A DNA stretch of 64,000 nucleotides from Macrolepiota albuminosa (taxonomy: Eukaryota > Basidiomycota > Agaricomycetes > Agaricales > Agaricaceae): positions 1 through 64,000 of the forward strand of contig JAMWFC010000032.1 in assembly GCA_027475525.1 (NCBI GenBank), read 5' to 3'. The notes beneath the pieces were generated by a model. It was not told the DNA's origin, searched no databases, and saw nothing but the letters and a program-made list of their open reading frames with translations. Within the stretch, counting starts at the first letter, position 1, and every line of letters starts with the position of its first letter. Shown here in pieces: positions 1 to 11,506 of the stretch. A program made the translations under genes and the position numbers.

Positions 1-3000
1 CTATCCACCCCTCCCATACAAACCTCCGTATCTCCACCGCCACTGGGCCCCCGACCCATCCCTGTATGATTTGGGGCTCTCAGCCAGCTGGGCCCCTCCG
101 CCCAACTTAGCCATGGTACGACTCGTGGAGGTCTCCTCGTATCGGAGCATCCCTGGGGGCCTGCCGGAGACCCCACCAGTACCCAGTGGACCTCGCCCGA
201 TTCTCCCCAGCGAGGGCCCCTTTGCACCCACCCCCTACTACGGCTACCAGCGCCCTGTTCCCCAACCCCGAGAACCCCGAGGACCTTCCTATCCCAACTA
301 CCCCCCTCATCACTACTTAGCCGCTGCCCCACCCACTCGAACCCCTCCCTCGCCAATGGGATGACGGCGCCTTGAGGAGTATGAACAGCAACGGGACGAA
401 GTACTCCGCTCACTCAGGATCTCGCCGGAGGACTTCGTGCAACGGGCACGGGCGCTGCTCACAGAATTCGGGCACGACGACTTCGAAGGCACTCCGGAGG
501 AATGGGCTCATTGCTTGGTTGAATTTGGAGATCGTCTCACGCAAGGAGAACTCCCGGAGCAAACTATGGTAAAGTATAGGCGCAATATGATCCTCCGAGA
601 AGAATTGCAGCAGCTGCTCGACGAAGTCCATGCGTCCCCCTCCCCTCGACCCCTCAACGACCCCGCGGACCCAGGTCAGAATTGCAGCAGCTGCTCGACG
701 AAGTCCATGCGTCCCCCTCCCCTCGACCCCTCAACGACCCCGCGGACCCAGGTCGCTTGATTCATGTTCGACAGGAACCCCCGGAGCCGGCCCCGGCAGC
801 CCCGACAGCCCCCGCGGACCCCTCTCCGGAACAACGACAACGGGAAGAGCGACAAAACGCCTCAGCCATATTGCGGTCCCTCAACCTGACTGGAGGCCTC
901 TTCGATCAACCCGCTGCCCGCACGGTAGGCTTGTCAACTCGCCGCAGGGCTAACTCAGTTCCCAGCACCTTCAAGACCTGGGGACAGCCCCAGAAACCCC
1001 TGGAACCCCTCCCGTGAACGGACAACGCCCGACCTCCGGCCCCGGCGAACCCCGGTAGACCCCGCTGATGACGCCCAAAGTTTGGTCAGTAACAAATGTA
1101 ACAAAAGTGTTACCGTACCAAGAGTGTGCGTTGGGCGCGCTAAAAGTAATATGAGGAGTCCCGGGCAGGTCCCAGAGAACGCGTCTGTGAAAAAGGGTAA
1201 AAGTCGGTAACGGGGTTGGCAAGTGTCAAGCGCTAAGGTAAAGCGCCTAAGGAAAATGCGGTAAGTGAACACGGCAATGTGAGCGGCAAGAGCACGATAT
1301 GCTTAGCGAAATCTAAGCGTCGATAATGCCTGCCGTAGTTGCAAGGCGCGAGTATGTTGAGTATTGGCGAACGTCTGCAACTGCCGATGAGTTTGACATT
1401 GCCGACCGTAGCGTAAATGAGCTCTTGAGCGTAAGGGAGACTGAAGTAAAGGGGGAAACTCTGGTCTATTCGTTTCTTGTCCTATGTACAAGTCGGTAAG
1501 TACTTTTATACTACAATGAGTTCGCCGTCGCCAGTGGCTAATGACGCCAGAGTGCGGTAAACTGGAAAATTTCAAAGGGGTAGCTCCAACGGTTTCAGAT
1601 CCCTACCGCCCATTCAAGAGCCTTAGCGACGCCAGGCGACAGATCGCGAAGCTAAACCATCACTCCATCACCCTTCTGTCCGTCAGAGCACCTAAGCGGT
1701 GTCAGGCGCCAAATCGAGGCGCTAAGCGATGTCAGACGCCAAGGTCAAACGCCAAGCTGTCCGTCAGTTTTTGATAGATCATCAAGCTTCTCGCTAAGCG
1801 CTGTCGTCAGTGACTGATGCCATCTGTCAGTTGTCATTCCTGCTGCCGTCGGCGCTATCATTGATCGGATCTGCTTCTTGCCGTGCGCGGCCGTCGGGAA
1901 TGGCTTAAAATGGGTAGAACGCGTGCGCTAAGTTCGGAACGAGTGCGGCAAGGTTTCCGGAGCCGGTGCCGAGCCTGCCGTTGATGCGCCTAACCTGTAT
2001 AGGGTCCTATCACCGCGCGGACACCCCTAGCACGGACGACACGCTGTGCTACATCGACGAGCTCATGCGTGGCAACAACAAACCACATCCCGTGCCCACG
2101 CCTGTCCCGGTGCCGCCCCCTACGTCAGCCCCAGCCCCTCTGGAACGCAACTTCCGCCGCAACCCCCTGCCCCACTTCGACCTGCGGAACCCCCCACGGC
2201 CTCCGATACAAGCGCGACCTTTCCGGGTTGAACGTCCCCCACGCAACCCGGCACCCGACCCTGCACCCGGCCCCCCTCAGATCAACCCGACACGACCGAA
2301 ATCTCCCCGACCACCTCCGCCACCTCCGGCCGAACCTCGAGGACGACCCCCAGGCTCCCCGCCTCCGCCAGTCTCTGCGTGGAGACTCGGGCCTCCCCCT
2401 GGGACAACGGACCTCCCAGGCGTGGACCTCCAGGTGAGCCACCCGGAGGAGGCCCTCCAGGCAGGTGGGGTCCCGCCCTTGGTGCTTTTCCTCCACAAGG
2501 AGGGGGGGGTAATCATTACTACTACTATTACAATGCTGGCCCTCCCCCCCATAACACTGCCAGACCGGACGATGCTCGCGACGCCCTCGCCTGCGAAGGA
2601 CGCCTGGACATTCAGAAACCCGATGCATTCACAGGCCGGGACCCCCGAAAATGGCGTACATTCCTCACTCAGTGTCTCAATACGTTTCAGGCAAAACCAC
2701 TCACGTTTCAGGTTGACAGCTCCTGAGTGGCCTTTGCCGCCTCGTACCTCCAGGAGATCGCCTTCGACCACTACACGGTCCTCATCCAGTTTGACCCCAA
2801 CAATCTGGCACTTGCCTGCTGGCAAGCCTTCGTCGACGAGTTCTCTGGGAAGTTCGGGATCTACGACACCGTGGCCGAGGCCGAAGACAACCTCTTCAAC
2901 CTCTGAATGCGCTCGGAAGAACAATTCACTACCTTCATTGTACGTTTTGAAAAGGAAGCTTACGAGACAGGTTGGAACTACAGCGCCCTCCGGTACGCCC

Positions 3001-3629
3001 TCCACCGTGCCCTGCCGCAACGTATCAAGGACGTTCTCCGACTCGCCCCAAAACAACCCTCCTACGACAGATACAAGGCCCTCGTCATGCAGATCGACCA
3101 ATGCTACTGGGAAGACCGCAGCGAGTACTCGAACTCCCGACCCCCCTGAAACCCTAGGGGAGGACCCCCTTGGCCCTCCGGCAAAACCCCCAACCTCCAA
3201 AGTCGGAACTCCGGTCCCCCCGCGTTCTCTGACGGCCGACCCCCGGTGAGTCGCGGCCCGCCCAATGCTAATCCCAGCAGTAGCGTCTGCCCCCAGGCCC
3301 AACTCAACACTGCCGTGGCCGCCCATGACCCGGGCGTCGCGCCAAGCCCCGAGGAACCCCCGGAAGACCCCAAAGACTCCGACTTCAACGACGAACGGGA
3401 CGAGAAGGCCCTCCAGGCCAACCGGCTTCAGAAGAAGGGACGACCCTGGATTGAAGTCCCGACAGATGTGCAGGAACGACGGAGAAGGGAGGGTGTCTGC
3501 ATACTCTGCGGTGAGAAAAACCACTTCATCTCCGAATGCCCCCAATGACAGGTCATGGGACATGCCACCTGGACCTTCGAAGGGGAGGACGCCACTTACG
3601 AGTATTCGGAAAACGACCCAGCGATTTAG
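1..3629 (+). pseudogene. gag: gag of G1-a (nucleocapsid/capsid polyprotein), broken
   Basis: Translation in shifting frames matches the gag of the intact copy at 57909-60785. There is a Pro/Arg-rich N-terminal part, a central capsid-like region (around 2640-3150), and a C-terminal zinc knuckle C-x2-C-x4-H-x4-C encoded near 3500-3545. The family role is packaging of the element RNA into cytoplasmic particles. Damage includes stops at about 362 (CGA to TGA), 2724, 2904 and 3546, a 77-bp duplication at 601-754, and a whole solo LTR at 1066-2012. The frame ends with TAG at 3627-3629, and the pol frame already overlaps this end. Confidence 0.85.
1066..2012 (+). mobile_element. Solo LTR of a G2-related gypsy element (947 bp)
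   Basis: It starts TGATGACGCC and ends CCTATCA, and is flanked by the 4-bp direct repeat CCGC (1062-1065 and 2013-2016). Removing the LTR and one repeat restores the gag sequence seen at 20020-20045. It matches the LTR at 21210-22143 over its whole length. No internal sequence remains, so it is the product of LTR-LTR recombination. It reads TGATGACG to CTATCA on the + strand, which is the reverse of the coding direction of the related G2-a element, so the lost element was coded on the - strand. Confidence 0.9.
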
Positions 3630-4414
3630 ACCTGGAAGACGCCCTAAATCGCGGAATTGACCCCAACGTCTTCTCCGCCCTGGTCTCACATCTTTGCTCC
3701 ACGACACTCGTACAGGACACCCTCACGGCTTACCTACCCTCCCACTCCTTGCACTCTCTCCTCCTCAAAACTCACCTCACCCCCTCTGGAACCCCCCTCA
3801 ACACCCTCGTTGACAGTAGCGCCACCGACAACTTCATTGATGAAGCATGGTCCACCTTCGCCCTGGAACCCGCTCAGCGACTCCCGGTCCCGGTACGACT
3901 CTGCCTCTTCGACGGAGACGCCTCCACGGTGGGGGACATCACTCACTTCGTGCGTATGCCCGTTACTTTCGCCAACGGACAGACTCACACCCCCCGGATG
4001 TTGATAACCAAACTCCACCCTTCCGCACTCCTGGTCCTAGGGCTCCTGTGGCTCCGAGACACCAATCCCTGCATCAATTGGCGACATCTTACCCTTCGCC
4101 TGACCCAGGACCCGACGTCCGACGACCAGCAACTCCCCTTCGACATCCCCCACTCTCCCGATCTTACCCCGAAGGATGGACCCCCGCCACCCCCCGGGCT
4201 CCAGTCCTGCTCGTCCCAATCCTTTGTCATCAATGCCAGGCTGGACGGCACCCCGGGACCGATATTGGCCCTCATCGACAGCGGAGCCACCAGAGTTTTC
4301 ATCAGCGACGCCCTCGACCTCCCCCACAACTTCCTCGACCAGCCCCTCTGCCTGCAACGCCTCGATGGCACCCCCTCCTCCTCCGGCCCCATCCAGAGGT
4401 CTCACTCGGGACGC

Positions 4415-5547
4415 TGATGAGCTCCCATTATAGATGACCACGGATAGCGCCAACACAAGCACCTCACATTGGCACACTGGGACCACCAGGAGCGGCACGT
4501 CTTAGCGCTCCAGGGGCTAATTTTTGCATATTTTTATGTTAATAACTCGCAGCTGGAGCCTCTAATTACTCCAGGACCACTCTTTATGGCACCATCTATT
4601 CTTAGCACTCCTCTTGACACCTTGCCGCACCTTGCCACTCACCCTTCAGGGCCATACACAGACACAGACACTTGGCACCCATGATGCTCTTAGCCGGTGG
4701 CAGCAGGAATGATGAAGTATTTTATGACAGACAGCTTGGAGTTTCACCTTAGCACCTGACGTCGCTTAGCTTCTTGCCGACTCAGACTGACAGCATGATT
4801 GTGGACTTTTTCACCATATAGTTTAATTCAGGGCATTTACTTACATATAAATACTTACTTTTTGTTAGTAGTACATCATCAATTTGGCAGTAGGGATTGT
4901 ATCCCAACATTTTGGTCACCCTACGCAACAGACTACCTTTTGTTGACCGTGTCGGCAAGGGGACTCTGCTTTAGTTCTCTCTCACCCTTTCTGTCTGCAA
5001 TCTCTTAGTGTCTTGCAACTACGGCAAGGCATTTGCGCTTAGATCTGCTAAGCAATCTCGTCATTTTATCATCTCTTTTAGGTGCTAACACTTAGCGCCT
5101 CTTAGTGACCCCTTTACAGTGTCTCTTAGCGCCTTTCCTTGGCGACTCTCTCCTGTGCTCCTTGGCAACTCTCTCTCGCACTCCCTAGCACCTTTCCTTG
5201 GCGACTCTCTCTCGCACTCCTTAGCGCCTTTCCTTGGCGACTCTCTCTCACGCTCCTTAGCGCCTTTCCTTGGCGACTCTCTCTCGTGCTCCTTAGCGCC
5301 TTTCCTTGGCGACTCTTTTCCCGCACCTCTTAGCACCTTCCATTGGTGATTTTCAGCATACTCTTGCCACATTTTTGGGCCTTACATAAGCGCCAATTCC
5401 CCCTTTTCCTTACCTCCAACCTCTTGCCTACTGTGCGTTCTCTGGAACCTGTCCGGAACTCTCTCCCATACTTAGCACGCCTAAAGCTATATTGACTAAG
5501 TAGCTGTACTAGTGATAGTGCACCTTAGCGCAATTTGGGCGTCATCA
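4415..5547 (-). mobile_element. Solo LTR, G2-related, inverted (1133 bp)
   Basis: On the - strand it starts TGATGACGCCCAAA, like the LTRs at 1066 and 21210, and ends near GAGCTCATCA. It interrupts the protease/RT linker of G1-a pol. The flanks ACGC (4411-4414) and ATGC (5548-5551) are a 4-bp target duplication with one C-to-T change. The uninterrupted sequence is seen in the other G1 copies near 17100 and 56960. It contains a 36-bp tandem repeat tract and many TTAGCGC words. No coding region is visible. Confidence 0.85.
5128..5340. repeat. 36-bp tandem repeats inside the solo LTR
   Basis: Units share the core TTAGCGCCTTTCCTTGGCGA. The AGCRCC word recurs at 5187, 5223, 5259 and 5295 (36-bp spacing), with an earlier diverged unit at 5128 and a last one at 5332. 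The tract lies within LTR sequence, so it could be an upstream regulatory array or simple slippage. The units are contiguous with no spacers, so this is not CRISPR. Confidence 0.85.
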
Positions 5548-8500
5548 ATGCGTGACCCTGGACAACGACTACAAGTTCACCTCCGACTTCCTAGTCACGC
5601 GACTTCACAAATCGACCCCAATGGTGCTGGGACTACCCTGGCTGCACGACACGAACCCCGACATCGATTGGAGGACACTCACCATGACCTTCCCGGGACC
5701 CGAAGACCACCCCTCTGGCTGCACGACACGAACCCCGACATCGATTGGAGGACACTCACCATGACCTTCCCGGGACCCGAAGACCACCCCTCGACCGCCG
5801 TGCACCTCTGGGCCCTAGGAAATGACCCGATGCCCGACACCCCCAGGACGACCGCCGCGCCCCCACGCCCGTCCAAGACCGCAAGGCCCCCGATTGACCC
5901 CCAAACATTCCTTGGAACAAGTACAAAGGGCCGAACTACCCCTGCCGGTCTCAGACACACGTCACACTCGCTCCGGCCGATGCTTCCATGACTCCGATCG
6001 ACCCAAGCGCACTCGACATTAGGATCATTGGGGCCGCCCCCTTCGCCCACCTCATGAGGGATGGAACTCCCATGTTTCAGCTGCACACCTCGCCTTCTCT
6101 CCCGGAAGAACATCTACGAGGGGACGCTATTCCCCCAGAAAAGAAAACCAAGGAGCAAATCACACCTCGCCTTCTCTCCCGGAAGAACATCTACGAGGGG
6201 ACGCTATTCCCCCAGAAAAGAAAACCAAGGAGCAAATTCTCCGAGAAGTAGTTCCCCCGGAGTATCACGAGTTCACTGACGTATTCTCCGAAGGAGACGC
6301 CAAGGAGATCCCCCCTCACCGCCCCTATGATCACACCATCGACCTCGAGAAAGGAGCCACCCCCCCTTTTGGCAAGGTATACAACATGTCGGAGGTCAAA
6401 CTCCGGGCCCTCAAGGACTACCTCGACGAAATGCTCGGTAAGGGATTTATCCGACCCTTCGCCTTCGCCGCCGGAGCCCCAGTTCTATTCACCAAGAAGA
6501 AGGACGGCTTGCTCTGACTCTGCGTTGACTACCGGGGACTCAATAAGATCACCAAGAAGAACCGCTACCCGCTTCCGCTCATTGGCGATCTGGTTGATTG
6601 ACTCCGCAGTGCCAAGGTCTACACGAAAATTGACCTCCGTTCCAGCTACAACAACGTCCGCATCGCCCCGGGACATGAGTGGAAAACCGCGTTCCGCACG
6701 CGGTATGGTCTGTTTGAGTACCTTGTGATGCCTTTCGGAATGACTAACTCCCCCGCCACGTTCCAATACTTCATGAACGACATCTTCCACAACATGAGTG
6801 ACGTCTTCATGATAGTCTACCTGGACGACATCCTCATCTATTCCGACTCGAAGGAGGATCACCAGAAGCACGTCCAGCAAGTCCTCGAACGCCTCCGGGA
6901 GCACAACCTCCACGCCAAGCCTGAGAAATGCTCGTTCCACATGGAAGAGTCCAGCAAGTCCTCGAACGCCTCCGGGAGCACAACCTCCACGCCAAGCCTG
7001 AGAAATGCTCGTTCCACATGGAAGAGTTGAGTATCTTGGCGTCATAGTATTCCTGAACGGCGTTCGCATGGATCCCCACAAGGTCGAGGCCATCGTCAAC
7101 TGGCTGCAGCCCCGGAACGTGAAGGAAGTACAGTCCTTCCTGGGTTTTGCTAACTTCTACCGGAGGTTTATAGACAACTACTCCGGGATCACGAAACCCC
7201 TCAACCGGCTCACGTGCAAGGAGATCGCCTGGAACTGGGACAGTAAGTGCCAGAGCGTCTTTAACCTGCTCAAGGAGGCTTTCACAGTCGCCCCGGTACT
7301 CCGGCACTACAACCCGGCTCTCCCGATCATCCTAGAATGTGATGCCTCCGACTATGCCATCGCCGGGATTCTCTCACAGATAAAATTCGACGGTGGGGAA
7401 CCCCAGCCAGTTGCCTTCTACACCCGGTCCATGATCGACGCCGAGCTCAACTACGACATTTACGACAAGGAACTCCTCGCCATCGTCGAAGCCTTCAAGC
7501 AATGGCGGGCCTACCTCGAGGGAGCCCGGCACCGGATCCAGGTCTATTCGGATCACAACAACCTGCAGTACTTCACCACAACCAAGCAACTCAGTTGACG
7601 ACAGGCCCGATGGTCCGAGATTCTCTCGGAGTACGACTTCACGATCCAGTACCGTCCGGGACAACTTGGCACTAAGCCCAATGCCCTCACCTGTCGACTG
7701 GACGTCTACCCCAAGAAGTCATTCGAGGCGGAACACAATGCGTTCAATCATTGCGTGGTGATCCCTCCCGAACATTTGAATGCTTTACTGATCTTAAACG
7801 AGGAAGAGATCCTGAGCCAGATCCGCCGCGCTCCCCGAGACAAGTACTTCACCGACCACGATCCCCGCAACCCCCCTGATGGAACCGACCGGGACCCCGC
7901 CTTCTCCCTGTCCCCCGACGAAAAACTCCTCCTCCGGGACGGCCACATCTACGTCCCGGATCACGCCCGACTTCGCTACGATGTCCTCCGTCAACACCAT
8001 GACCACAAGCTCTGGGGACATTCTGGAATACGTAAGACCCTCCAGCTTATCTCCCAGACTTACTTTTGGCCAGGGTTGAAGAAGGACGTGACCCGTTACA
8101 TTCAATCGTGCGAGCCCTGCCTCCGGGCCAAGGTCTCCCGACACCGACCATACGGACTCCTGAAACGACCCGTTACATTCAATCGTGCGAGCCCTGCCTC
8201 CGGGCCAAGGTCTCCCGACACCGACCATACGGACTCCTGAAACCCTGCCGGTCGGACGACGCCCCTGGTCCTCCATATCTCTGGACCACATCGTCGAGCT
8301 CCTGGAATCTGAAGGGTTCGATGCCATTCTCGTTGTTGTGTGCAGGCTAACCAAACAAGGCATCTTCCTACCCTGCCACACCACGGATACTGCCCTGGAC
8401 TTTGCCTGGCTGTTCCTCGAGCACGTCTTCACCAAACACGGTCTCCCGGACAATATCGTCTCCGACCGTGGCCCCCTCTTCGTATCCAAGTTTTGGACTT

Positions 8501-9354
8501 CCCTGTGTAAGGCACTTGAAGTAAAGACTAACCTCTCTACCGCCTACCACCCCAAAACCGACGGTCAAACCAAAAGGGTCAACCAGTCCCTCGAGCAGTA
8601 CCTCCGGCTGTACGTCAACTACTTGCAGGACGACTGGCGCGCCGAGCTCTCCCTGGCCGAGTTCACCTACAACAACATGCCGCACTCTGCCACTGGGATA
8701 TCGCCTTTCTTTGCCAACAAGGGATACCACCCTCAACTGATGCTCTCGCTCCGGGACATCCCGTCGCACACCGCCCACGAGGTCGCCCGGGACCTCCAGT
8801 CCCTTCACGAGTTTCTCTGAGAAGAGATCAACACCGCGAACCAGGCCTATGCAAAACACGCCGACCGGAAACGAGAAGACACCCTTGACTGGACCCCCAG
8901 GACAAAGGTATGGTTAGATCGACGCCACCTCCACACCCGCCGGCCCTCCCCAAAACTCGATCACAAGTGCCTCGGCCCGTTTGAAATTTTGAAGAAGGTC
9001 TCATCCCACGCCTACAAGATTGAGCTCCCCCCAGGACTTAAAGGCCTGCACCCAGTATTCTACGTCCGCCTCCTGAAACGACACCCCCCAGATCCCTTCT
9101 CCGAACGACGGCCCGAACCCCCTCCCCTGGTCAAGGTCGAGGACGAGTACTACTACGAGGTCGAAGACATCCTCAACTCCCGGAATATTCGTGGACGACC
9201 CCACTTCCTCGTACGATGGAAGGGATACGGCCCGGAGGACAACACTTGGGAACCGCAACGGAACCTCGAAGGCGCCCTCGACAAACTCCGGGACTTCCAG
9301 CAACGGCATCTGGGAAACGACCTTCCCGGGCGCAGGACTCACAGACGGCAGTAG

Positions 9355-9616
9355 TGGGCGTAACCCCCGCCTCTGGGCTCAGTAGGGATTCAACTCTCAT
9401 GTATACTTTCTGCTTTCCCTTTCTAGATCTTACTTTTTTTTTAGTACCTTTTCATAGTAGTATCCCAGAATCTGGGCAAGGTGTTCCCTCCGGTTCTTTC
9501 ACCCCCTCATGCACACTTCCCGTTGACTATGGGACCAAGTATATACATTTTGGTAAAGTACATTATTCTACAATTACGGCACCGCGAAACAGACAATAGC
9601 AAGAAAACGGGGACCC
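9355..9616. other. Tail-to-tail gap between pol and the antisense gene of G1-a
   Basis: About 260 bp of non-coding sequence separates the pol stop from the stop of the oppositely transcribed accessory gene. Corresponding gaps exist at 13307-13600 and 53101-53374. They presumably hold the 3' UTRs of both transcripts. No hairpin terminator or other feature is evident. Confidence 0.6.
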
Positions 9617-10635
9617 CTAGAGCTGGGGTTCCGAACTACTCTCACCCTCCCCTCCTCTCGGCCAGCCCCGGAAACCCTCCCCCATCCCCTCTGGGCCATG
9701 CTCCTGCCACACTTCCTCAGCCAACAGATCCCAGGATGGGAGGGGCTCGCCTTCGTCCAGCACGCGCTCAAACCAGGATCCCGGGGCGGGCACGTTCTTC
9801 CGCCAATGTGCGGCCACCAGCTGCCCCAGGAGATCGAGGCCGCGCTCCACCCTGGGGGTCGTCACCTCCAGGCGCTGCACCTCCTGTAGCAAGGCCAGCT
9901 CCGCGGCAGCCCCATCCAGGAGCAGACGGTGCTCCTGGGCCCAGCCTGGAGACGTTAGCAGAAGAGGTAATCCGGCAACGAAGGACTTACTCAAGGATGC
10001 CATGCGCGCGACCACCACATCGCGGCGCAAACCCTCCATCACCTCCTGTCCTGAGGGGGCCCTCTTCGGGATCCCCACTCCCTGCCCCAACCTCGCCCGC
10101 AACGCCTCCAGCTCTGCCTCCGCCTCCTCCCGAGCGACCCAGGCCTCCTCCAGCTGCCGAAGCGCCTCCTGGCCTGCCTCCAACTCCCTCTGCACGTTGG
10201 TCCCCTCAGACTCCCCTAGGCGCTCTAGCAGGACCCTCACATCTGCCCCCAGGGGCCGCCCTGACAGAGGCGAGAACACTGCTGGGGAGAGACGCGGGGG
10301 AGAAGCCGGGGGCGGGGTCCCAGAGGGCAAACGCGCCCTCTTGGAGGGCCCCGGGGAGGGGCTAGGCGACGCCCGTCTCTTCCCCTTGTCGGGGCGCCCC
10401 CCACGACCCTCATGACTTCCGGTCCTGGCCCAGGTCGCCCGATGCGTGATCAGGACCACGGGCCAGCCCTGGCCCCCCACCCAAACAACCCCCTAGCCCC
10501 TCGACCCCCCACTGGCCGCCTCCGCGAGCGCTATGGGCACATCCTCCACCAACTCCGCCATCTCCCCTGCCGGCTCCACCACCCAGTCCCGCTCCTCGAC
10601 CCCCATCCTCCGGATAACCCCCCCCAGCAGCCACC
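9617..10635 (-). pseudogene. Antisense accessory gene of G1-a, 5'-truncated
   Basis: The - strand frame at 9617-10480 matches the C-terminal half of the intact accessory gene at 51316-53100: a Pro/Ser/basic linker (GRPDKGKRRASPSPSPGPSK), a Glu/Arg-rich coiled-coil-like stretch, then the conserved block MASLS...WAQEHRLLLDGAAAE and a C-terminal ...SWFERVLDEGE... segment. An intron fits at 9946-9990 (GT...AG on the - strand), the same place as intron 3 of the intact gene. The exons encoding the N-terminus and the cysteine cluster are lost because G1-b begins at 10636. Confidence 0.8.
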
Positions 10636-11378
10636 TGTCAGGTTCCGCTGAGTCGGGGGCTTTCCGGGAAAGCAACACCCTTACGGTGCGGACTTGACCC
10701 ATGAATACTCGGGTGTCTGGAACTCCGGAGCTAGGACTCCGGGGTTCAAGACAAGGACAGGGGTAATCCTGGGAGAGGGGACTAGAGTCCGGGGGTTTTG
10801 GGTGGAGGTAACTGAGAATTAGAGGGGGTCGAGTCGTGAACCGGAGGTTCTAAGACGAGACCAAGTTAGTAAATCAAGAGTCGCGAAGTGCGTACCAAAA
10901 CTTAAAGCACGCGAATACTTAGGCGTGCCAGTCGAAGCGTACCAATCAAGGCGTACCAGTCAAGCAAAAGGGCACGCAATAACCAAAGTAAGCAAAGTAT
11001 GTAATATCAAGACTGGCGAATACAATAGGGAACTATGCTATAAGTACTACGGGGCCGGGTCTCGGGGTTCCGGGATGTCTGGGATGGGTTCTGGGAGTTA
11101 TTGAGTAGCGGCAAGGGCTGCATACCAGGATCGCGTGTGTGGGGCGCGCGATCAATTGGCGCGGATGGAGCCGTGATGCGTGATGCGCGATGGCCGGAAC
11201 GAGTCGCGTGATCTGATCGTTGATCGGGGCTGGTGGCGGCTGATGGCGGTCCTTGATGCGCATGATGGCGGTGTCGGCGGTCGTGATGGCGGGGCGTGTC
11301 CTGTGGGGTCGGAGGGAGGGTCCCGGAGGGTGTTCCGGGGGTGTCCCGGGGTGGGCCCGGAGGGGAGGGGTCGTGACA
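10636..11378 (-). repeat. 3' LTR of G1-b (743 bp)
   Basis: It has the TGTCA...TGACA terminal inverted repeat typical of this family and aligns along its length with the 806-bp LTRs at 50383-51188 and 60818-61623. It retains the TAATATCAAGACT word near 11007-11019 that acts as the putative self-primer in the intact copy. It is followed directly by the C-rich strand of a polypurine tract. Confidence 0.88.
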
Positions 11379-11393
11379 TCACCCCCCCCTCAG
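11379..11393 (-). promoter_or_regulatory. Polypurine tract of G1-b
   Basis: On the - strand this reads GAGGGGGGGGTGA directly before the LTR. That is the expected position and composition for the plus-strand primer of reverse transcription. An equivalent tract lies at 51189-51203. Confidence 0.8.
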
Positions 11394-11506
11394 CGCCGAG
11401 ACCCTCCGAGGCACGCGTAGCCGGTGGTTCAGACCGGGGTTCAACCGTGGGATCCGGCACCTGACTTGCCACGTATCGAAAAAAAATTTTACCGTCAAGT
11501 TCAAAC

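Larger units (their letters stand above)
3536..9354 (+). pseudogene. pol: pol of G1-a: PR-RT-RNase H-IN-chromodomain, broken
   Basis: Domains in order: aspartic protease region with DSS/DSG-type motifs (about 3810 and 4275), reverse transcriptase with the YLDD catalytic motif near 6820, RNase H (about 7330-7600), integrase with an HHCC zinc domain (about 8000-8130) and DDE core (8280-8700), and a C-terminal chromodomain at about 9155-9310 (the LVRWKGY...TWEP signature). The stop is at 9352-9354. The frame is destroyed by a solo LTR (4415-5547), by CpG-type stops near 6516, 6600, 7597 and 8818, and by four 77-bp duplications (5638, 6084, 6872, 8091). Chromodomain gypsy elements (Tf1/sushi-like) use the chromodomain to target heterochromatin. 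Confidence 0.9.
1..10635 (+). mobile_element. G1-a: decayed Ty3/gypsy (chromodomain type) element, 5' end outside the window
   Basis: The + strand carries gag, then protease, reverse transcriptase, RNase H, integrase and chromodomain, followed by an antisense accessory gene. The same order is found in the intact copy at 50383-61623. The window opens inside gag, so the 5' LTR is missing. The 3' part ends abruptly at 10635, where the LTR of G1-b begins inside the accessory gene. Two solo LTRs interrupt it. Many in-frame stops come from CGA or CGG changing to TGA, which points to CpG decay. This copy is certainly dead. Confidence 0.9.

Noticed and set aside
5128..5340. CRISPR-like array
   Set aside because: Contiguous 36-bp units without unique spacers, inside an LTR of a eukaryotic retroelement.
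5085..5372. Repetitive Ser/Arg/Glu frames on both strands across 5085-5372
   Set aside because: Open only because the 36-bp unit is a multiple of three and lacks stops. The region is LTR.
9617..10480. Captured host gene in G1-a
   Set aside because: The same gene is present at the same place in G1-b and G1-c, so it is an element gene rather than a one-off capture.
11033..11263. Short His/Pro/Arg-rich frames inside the G1 LTRs (also 50758-51192 and 61193-61703)
   Set aside because: They lie in LTR sequence, differ in frame and length between copies, and have no recognisable domain.
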